This document shows positions 7,801 through 10,041 of a stretch of DNA of 10,041 nucleotides, piece after piece; the stretch's first letter is position 1; every line of letters begins with the position of its first letter. The notes under the pieces were generated by a model. It worked only from the letters and a program-made list of their open reading frames with translations, made no database searches and was not told where the DNA came from. Position numbers and translations under genes: made by a program. Source of the DNA: Eshraghiella sp045542375 (GTDB lineage: Bacteria; Bacillota; Clostridia; Lachnospirales; Lachnospiraceae); NCBI GenBank assembly GCA_045542375.1, contig JAZQKW010000074.1, positions 1 to 10,041 of the forward strand. The letters run 5' to 3'.

Positions 7801-7903
7801 TGTTGGAGCCGGTGACAGGGCATACGTTGGTATATACATTGCAATTTTTGTAGTATGCATAATAGCTGTCATGGCAGTATTCAGAAGAAGAGCTGAAGTG
7901 TAG
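4895..7903 (+). CDS. Large tail-anchored surface protein with DUF6273-like and MBG-like domains
   Basis: The protein has 1002 residues from the ATG at 4895, chosen because the AAAGGAGA site is correctly spaced for it; an ATG at 4889 would add two residues. A signal sequence comes first (basic RFFRKA, then a hydrophobic core to about residue 27). Residues about 55-280 resemble DUF6273: a W-Y-I-L-G strand, LLAVRSM, YVRHRLKEA, FTLTEQALM, YILAGL, DFWLRTAS and a final IVPAVNIS. Residues about 290-580 are unrecognised beta-rich sequence. Residues about 618-690 and 690-771 look like Ig/MBG-type repeats (GNYTVYYKIANDYYE; KAPITITAGNQTVDYG; NYEITTMSGTLVVE), and about 778-868 a further module ending YLKTLAPGEHVLEIVWMDGS. 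A 12-residue Thr/Gly/Glu repeat linker (881-938) precedes a membrane helix (about 976-996) and the tail FRRRAEV. No LPXTG motif is visible. The sequence supports a cell-envelope location; the ligand or function is unknown. Confidence 0.9.
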   Translation: MGYKRFFRKAMAVLLVVVIVGAGCILHGYWDDRVLAADDETPSATPSVTAYATKTQLMTSFEMDGNGNDVTGRLVFGKDSSGNDREWYILGDDRGLIGDDMVLLAVRSMGTTTYSGTVTENVVDSSLWADCEYNANYTISSVHGNHYGASYVRHRLKEASANTNYFTLTEQALMNETPLNMYDAANACYYTIDTKLYACGCAQEGDGYILAGLYSDMQVSLAKYEGNSDFWLRTASDGNSFLVRYVDMTNKKTSTQMVSSSYDIVPAVNISMSEVLFASAASVPEAPDSIASGTIHSGTAMKLRLNGEGKNIGSVIYDDDKEYLYAVADENAADDVVLVVQGNDGTKDWYYSRIISDTALVTLSDIENEANVNISSLSDCEIWIESESENVVYANRVKAGTIIDRVEATINTPAGNADFDYNIQCGTAGISDATLKWTDGEGHEVSGKANYAPWEYIAEMEFETEDDAVVVEYPEVVINNGNVTMDQITVEQDGTIKATSWLIMSNVAKVINVDAPDMPDDNIFDAFYADFAGLNYIYTSELGNSATITLEDGNVFEVDAEWTVEGEYNPLPEVVNTFRWSANILGMNYVLENGAQLTGVVDIANKTYEEFHYTSTGYSGIYDNNGHGITLEVTEEMDAIITYSRDGATYNSVYPVFRDAGNYTVYYKIANDYYETVEGSETVRIEKAPITITAGNQTVDYGDDIDSELYQVTGLLTGHRIGSILLTPSTSDVTDNGRIDISDVVILNEDDDDVTRNYEITTMSGTLVVEATNDENYVITDGDNVQWTDDEDDDSESISISADGEFNKFIGVKVDSEFIDEADCTANDSKTKITLKEEYLKTLAPGEHVLEIVWMDGSVRTTFVITVPETESGNAGETPTGSTEETPTGGTTGSTEETPIGGTTGSTEETPTGSTTGSTEETPTGGTSGGTEEIPTGGNSSDDEENNNNSGNEGNAGGGGADNGDSSEDVGAGDRAYVGIYIAIFVVCIIAVMAVFRRRAEV
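7535..7708 (+). repeat. 36-nt tandem repeat coding for a Thr/Gly/Glu-rich linker
   Basis: Four full units and a partial fifth encode GSTEETPTGGTT and variants (GSTEETPIGGTT, GSTEETPTGSTT, GSTEETPTGGTS, GGTEEIPTGG). The DNA units differ by scattered substitutions, many silent (for example ACACCA against ACCCCG), so the array is not freshly duplicated. It lies between the folded domains and the C-terminal membrane helix, as expected for a flexible cell-wall-spanning stalk. Confidence 0.92.
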
Positions 7904-7920
7904 GAACGGAGAGTGCTTGG

Positions 7921-7965
7921 AGGGAAGCCCTGAAGTCATTTTATGACTTTGGGGAGTCCCTTTTT
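7921..7965 (+). terminator. Intrinsic terminator after the surface-protein gene
   Basis: AGGGA (7921-7925) pairs with TCCCT (7957-7961). The inner part CCC...AAGTCAT pairs with ATGACTT...GGG around a short T loop, and T5 (7961-7965) follows. It begins 17 bp after the stop codon. It separates this gene from the next one on the same strand. Confidence 0.85.
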
Positions 7966-7974
7966 ATGAATTAT

Positions 7975-7982
7975 GGAGGAGG
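7975..7982 (+). promoter_or_regulatory. Shine-Dalgarno site of the MmcQ/YjbR gene
   Basis: GGAGGAGG lies 5 nt before the ATG at 7988. The upstream in-frame ATG at 7973 overlaps this site and has no site of its own, so 7988 is the likely start. Confidence 0.8.
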
Positions 7983-7987
7983 AAATC

Positions 7988-8314
7988 ATGACATCTCGAG
8001 AAGAGGTTTTGAAATACGGTCTTTCCTTGCCAGGGACTTATCAGGATGCACCATTTCGTGATCCTAATTGGATATTGGTTCGGTTACATAAGAATCGAAA
8101 GGCGTTTCTGTGGACATATGAGAAGGACGGACAATTATGCATCAATATAAAAGTAAGCCCTGAGTGGAGAGATTTCTGGAGAAGTGTGTATGCTTCTGTA
8201 ATACCGGGTTACCATCAGAATAAAGAACACTGGAATACAGTTGTTCTTGATGGTACAATACCAAGTGAGGAAATTAAAAGAATGATTGCGGAAAGCTATG
8301 ATTTGGTAAACTGA
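7988..8314 (+). CDS. MmcQ/YjbR family protein
   Basis: The protein has 108 residues, typical for this family of small single-domain proteins with a CyaY-like fold, often annotated as DNA-binding on weak grounds. Recognisable features are the N-terminal helix with LSLPGTYQDAPF (12-23), KAFLWTYEKDGQLCINIKVSP (38-58) and the signature GYHQNKEHWNTVVLDG (74-89), followed by a helix ending ESYDLV. The start at 7988 is set by GGAGGAGG. I see no promoter between the preceding terminator (ending 7965) and this gene, so it may depend on read-through or on an atypical promoter. The transporter gene begins 17 bp after it on the same strand, suggesting a two-gene unit. The biochemical role is unknown; the family call is firm. 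Confidence 0.93.
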   Translation: MTSREEVLKYGLSLPGTYQDAPFRDPNWILVRLHKNRKAFLWTYEKDGQLCINIKVSPEWRDFWRSVYASVIPGYHQNKEHWNTVVLDGTIPSEEIKRMIAESYDLVN

Positions 8315-8331
8315 AAATGGAGGACTAACTT

Positions 8332-9216
8332 ATGAAAAAAATCATGACACCCAGATTAATGTTGATTGCGTCGATGGCAATATTTGGTACATTGGGTATT
8401 TTTGTACGAAATATAGCAGTGTCGTCAGGAGAACTGGCTTTGTATCGAGCCATCATGGCAACTATAATGATAGGAGCTTTTTTGCTTATTACGAGACAAA
8501 AGATTCCCTTTGCCAATATTAAGAAGGAAATACCGTTGCTTCTGGTATCCGGAATGGCAATGGGTATCAATTGGATTCTTTTGTTTGAGGCATATAAATA
8601 TACGACTGTTTCGGTAGCGACTTTGAGTTATTATTTTGCCCCTGTTATTGTGACAATTGTAAGTCCACTTATATTTAAGGAAAGACTTACAGGCAAGCAG
8701 ATATTGTGTTTTGTTATGTCAACGGTGGGAATCGTAATGATTACCGGTATTGGCGGAATCGGAGGCGGAAGAGGATTTATCGGAATTCTGTTTGGACTTG
8801 GAGCCGCAGTGTTCTATGCAACGGTTATTCTTTTAAACAAGTTTATAAAAAACGTGGAAGGTATTCACAGGACCTTTTTGCAGTTCGTGGCGGCTGTAAT
8901 CGTATTGCTTCCGTATGTGCTTGCTACAAGTGGATTTAATCTTAATATACTTGATGGTAAGGGATGGGGTAGCCTGCTGATTGTGGGACTTGTGCATACA
9001 GGAATTACATATTGCATGTATTTTTCATCTCTTAAGGAACTTCCGGGACAAAAGGTGGCAATACTAAGCTATATTGACCCATTGGTTGCAGTTCTTGTAT
9101 CAGTGACTATACTGGGAGAGGCTATGACAGTGTGGCAGATAGTGGGTGGTGTGCTGATTCTTGGTTTTACTCTGTGGAATGAGATTGGAACGGAGAAGAA
9201 AAAAGATAAATCGTAA
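8332..9216 (+). CDS. EamA/DMT-superfamily permease
   Basis: This 294-residue protein has about ten hydrophobic segments and the internal duplication of the drug/metabolite transporter superfamily. The first half contains ATLSYYFAPVIVTIVSPLIF...KERLTGKQ (96-123) and the second the matching AILSYIDPLVAVLVSVTILGEAMTVWQ (243-269). A glycine-rich stretch (139-149, GIGGIGGGRGF) links the halves, and the tail is lysine-rich and probably cytoplasmic. Family members export or import small metabolites such as amino acids; the substrate cannot be read from the sequence. The start has GGAGGA 7 nt upstream. It follows the MmcQ-like gene by 17 bp and is closed by the terminator at 9288-9320. It is not under the FMN riboswitch, so a role in flavin transport is not supported. 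Confidence 0.93.
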   Translation: MKKIMTPRLMLIASMAIFGTLGIFVRNIAVSSGELALYRAIMATIMIGAFLLITRQKIPFANIKKEIPLLLVSGMAMGINWILLFEAYKYTTVSVATLSYYFAPVIVTIVSPLIFKERLTGKQILCFVMSTVGIVMITGIGGIGGGRGFIGILFGLGAAVFYATVILLNKFIKNVEGIHRTFLQFVAAVIVLLPYVLATSGFNLNILDGKGWGSLLIVGLVHTGITYCMYFSSLKELPGQKVAILSYIDPLVAVLVSVTILGEAMTVWQIVGGVLILGFTLWNEIGTEKKKDKS

Positions 9217-9237
9217 ATTACTTATTTATACTTGACT

Positions 9238-9280
9238 AAAAAAACAGAGTGTCTCAAGTTAAATAACTGTGAGACACCCT
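9238..9280 (-). terminator. Intrinsic terminator of the right-hand surface-protein gene
   Basis: On the - strand an 11-bp stem AGGGTGTCTCA (9270-9280) with TGAGACACTCT (9246-9256) has one G-T pair. It extends inwards by four more pairs across a bulged base, and is followed by G and T7 (9238-9244). The + strand has no T-run after the hairpin, so it acts on the - strand only. Confidence 0.88.
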
Positions 9281-9287
9281 ATAGGTG

Positions 9288-9320
9288 GAGAACAGCCTAA
9301 GCTGTTCTCTATTTTTATTT
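9288..9320 (+). terminator. Intrinsic terminator of the EamA transporter unit
   Basis: GAGAACAGC (9288-9296) and GCTGTTCTC (9301-9309) form a perfect 9-bp stem with loop CTAA, followed by TATTTTTATTTT (9310-9321). It acts on the + strand. The T-rich stretch overlaps the 3' end of the opposing gene, whose stop codon is at 9315-9317. Confidence 0.88.
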
Positions 9321-10041
9321 TCTTTTCTTAATGAATACGTAAATTCCGGTACCTGCTCCTAACAATACAATAGGAATTACAACAGCTGGCCATGGGAATT
9401 TCTTTTCTGATGGCGTGTTGTTGTTCGAAGAAGATGAACTGCTTGGATCTTCATTATATGGAGAGCTTTCCTCTTCGTTATCGGTGGTGTTAGTCTGTCC
9501 ATCTGTTTCATCAGGCTGTGTCTCCTCAGGGAGAGATTCAGCAGAATTTTCCTTAGTTGTCGGATTTTCTTCGTCATCTTTTACCGTAGAATCCGGCTTC
9601 TGGTTGTTCTTATCAGCGGTAGTAGAATCCGGCTTCTGGTTGTCCTTATCAGCGGTAGTAGAATCCGGCTTCTGGTTGTTCTTATCAGCGGTAGTAGAAT
9701 CCGGCTTCTGATTGTTCTTATCAGCGGTAGTAGAATCCGGCTTCTGATTGTTCTTATCAGCGGTAGTAGGGTCCGGCTTCTGATTGTTCTTATCAGTAGT
9801 AGTAGGATCCGGCTTCTGATTATTGTTATTAGCTGTAGTCGGATTTGGAGCAGTAGTAGGGGTTGGAGTTGGTGTTATGTTACTGCCGGCTGATGTAGTA
9901 GGGTTGGTATTCTGATTATCATTATCCGGAGTGGTAGGAGTAGGAGTGGTAGGAGTTGTACTTCCATCATCATAGGTAGTCCACTGACCATTTTTATAAA
10001 TCATGCTTCCATACAATGCAAGCCCCGGTTCCATATCAGCA
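9315..10041 (-). CDS. C-terminal part of a tail-anchored Thr/Pro-rich surface protein (partial)
   Basis: The frame is open to the right edge; codons for Ala-Asp precede the first ATG (10032-10034). That ATG has no visible ribosome site, so the gene very probably starts outside the window. The visible part reads MEPGLALYGS...YKNGQWTTYDDGS, which looks like the end of a folded domain. A Thr/Pro/Asn-rich linker follows, then seven 12-residue repeats (70-153, counted from that Met), an acidic Ser/Thr/Glu-rich stretch, a membrane helix (FPWPAVVIPIVLLGAGTGIYVFI) and the tail KKRK. This is a stalk and membrane anchor of a cell-surface protein without a sortase motif next to the helix. The N-terminal domain, and so the function, lies outside the window. 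Its architecture echoes the 1002-residue protein to the left, but the repeat sequences differ. Confidence 0.85.
   Translation of the reverse strand, partial: ADMEPGLALYGSMIYKNGQWTTYDDGSTTPTTPTPTTPDNDNQNTNPTTSAGSNITPTPTPTTAPNPTTANNNNQKPDPTTTDKNNQKPDPTTADKNNQKPDSTTADKNNQKPDSTTADKNNQKPDSTTADKDNQKPDSTTADKNNQKPDSTVKDDEENPTTKENSAESLPEETQPDETDGQTNTTDNEEESSPYNEDPSSSSSSNNNTPSEKKFPWPAVVIPIVLLGAGTGIYVFIKKRK
9576..9827 (-). repeat. 36-nt tandem repeat (7 units) coding for KNNQKPDSTTAD
   Basis: Seven consecutive 36-nt units encode NNNQKPDPTTTD, KNNQKPDPTTAD, three of KNNQKPDSTTAD, KDNQKPDSTTAD and KNNQKPDSTVKD. The central units are almost identical at the DNA level, with single-base differences such as GGTTGT/GATTGT, while the outer ones have diverged. 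That pattern is typical of slippage or unequal recombination. Copy number probably varies among strains, which would change stalk length. Confidence 0.95.

Noticed and set aside
7249..7872. Long open frame antisense to the surface-protein repeat region
   Set aside because: It is a by-product of the repetitive Thr/Gly codons on the other strand; it has no ribosome binding site and a low-complexity Pro/Val/Ser product.
9510..9530. LPEET as a sortase signal in the right-hand surface protein
   Set aside because: It is not LPXTG, and it lies about 45 residues before the membrane helix instead of directly before it.

Overview
The window looks like chromosomal DNA of a low-GC Gram-positive anaerobe of the Clostridia, most likely a Lachnospiraceae-type gut bacterium. 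The evidence is an AT-rich composition, strong AGGAGG ribosome binding sites, an FMN riboswitch followed by an intrinsic terminator, a bifunctional RibBA, and large Thr/Gly/Pro-rich tail-anchored surface proteins carrying DUF6273-like and MBG-like domains. The species cannot be named from the sequence alone.

Layout. Positions 3-65 hold the last 20 codons of a LuxR/NarL-type response regulator on the + strand. Positions 99-417 hold a non-coding array of 13 short half-sites (TTACGGTT and its inverse ACCGTAAG) with a regular 52-53 bp period. A bidirectional terminator at 427-456 separates this from the riboflavin operon. That operon runs on the - strand from a promoter at about 4802-4830, through an FMN riboswitch (4667-4787) and terminator (4607-4644), into ribD, ribE, ribBA, ribH and a HAD-family phosphatase gene. 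Its gene junctions are tight: the ribD stop and ribE start overlap, and the ribH stop and HAD start are 1 nt apart.

Diverging from the riboflavin promoter is a gene for a roughly 1000-residue surface protein (4895-7903, +). It has a signal sequence, a DUF6273-like domain, Ig/MBG-like modules, a 12-residue repeat linker and a C-terminal membrane anchor. A terminator follows. Next come a MmcQ/YjbR-family gene and an EamA/DMT transporter gene (+), 17 bp apart. Two back-to-back, strand-specific terminators (9238-9320) separate these from the 3' end of a second surface-protein gene on the - strand. It also has a 36-nt (12-residue) repeat linker and a C-terminal membrane anchor, and it runs off the right edge.

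How the genes work together. RibBA, RibD, RibE and RibH cover every dedicated step from GTP and ribulose 5-phosphate to riboflavin except the dephosphorylation of the pyrimidine intermediate. HAD phosphatases do that step in other bacteria, so the HAD gene at the end of the operon is a good candidate for it. The least explained element is the helically phased half-site array at 99-417.
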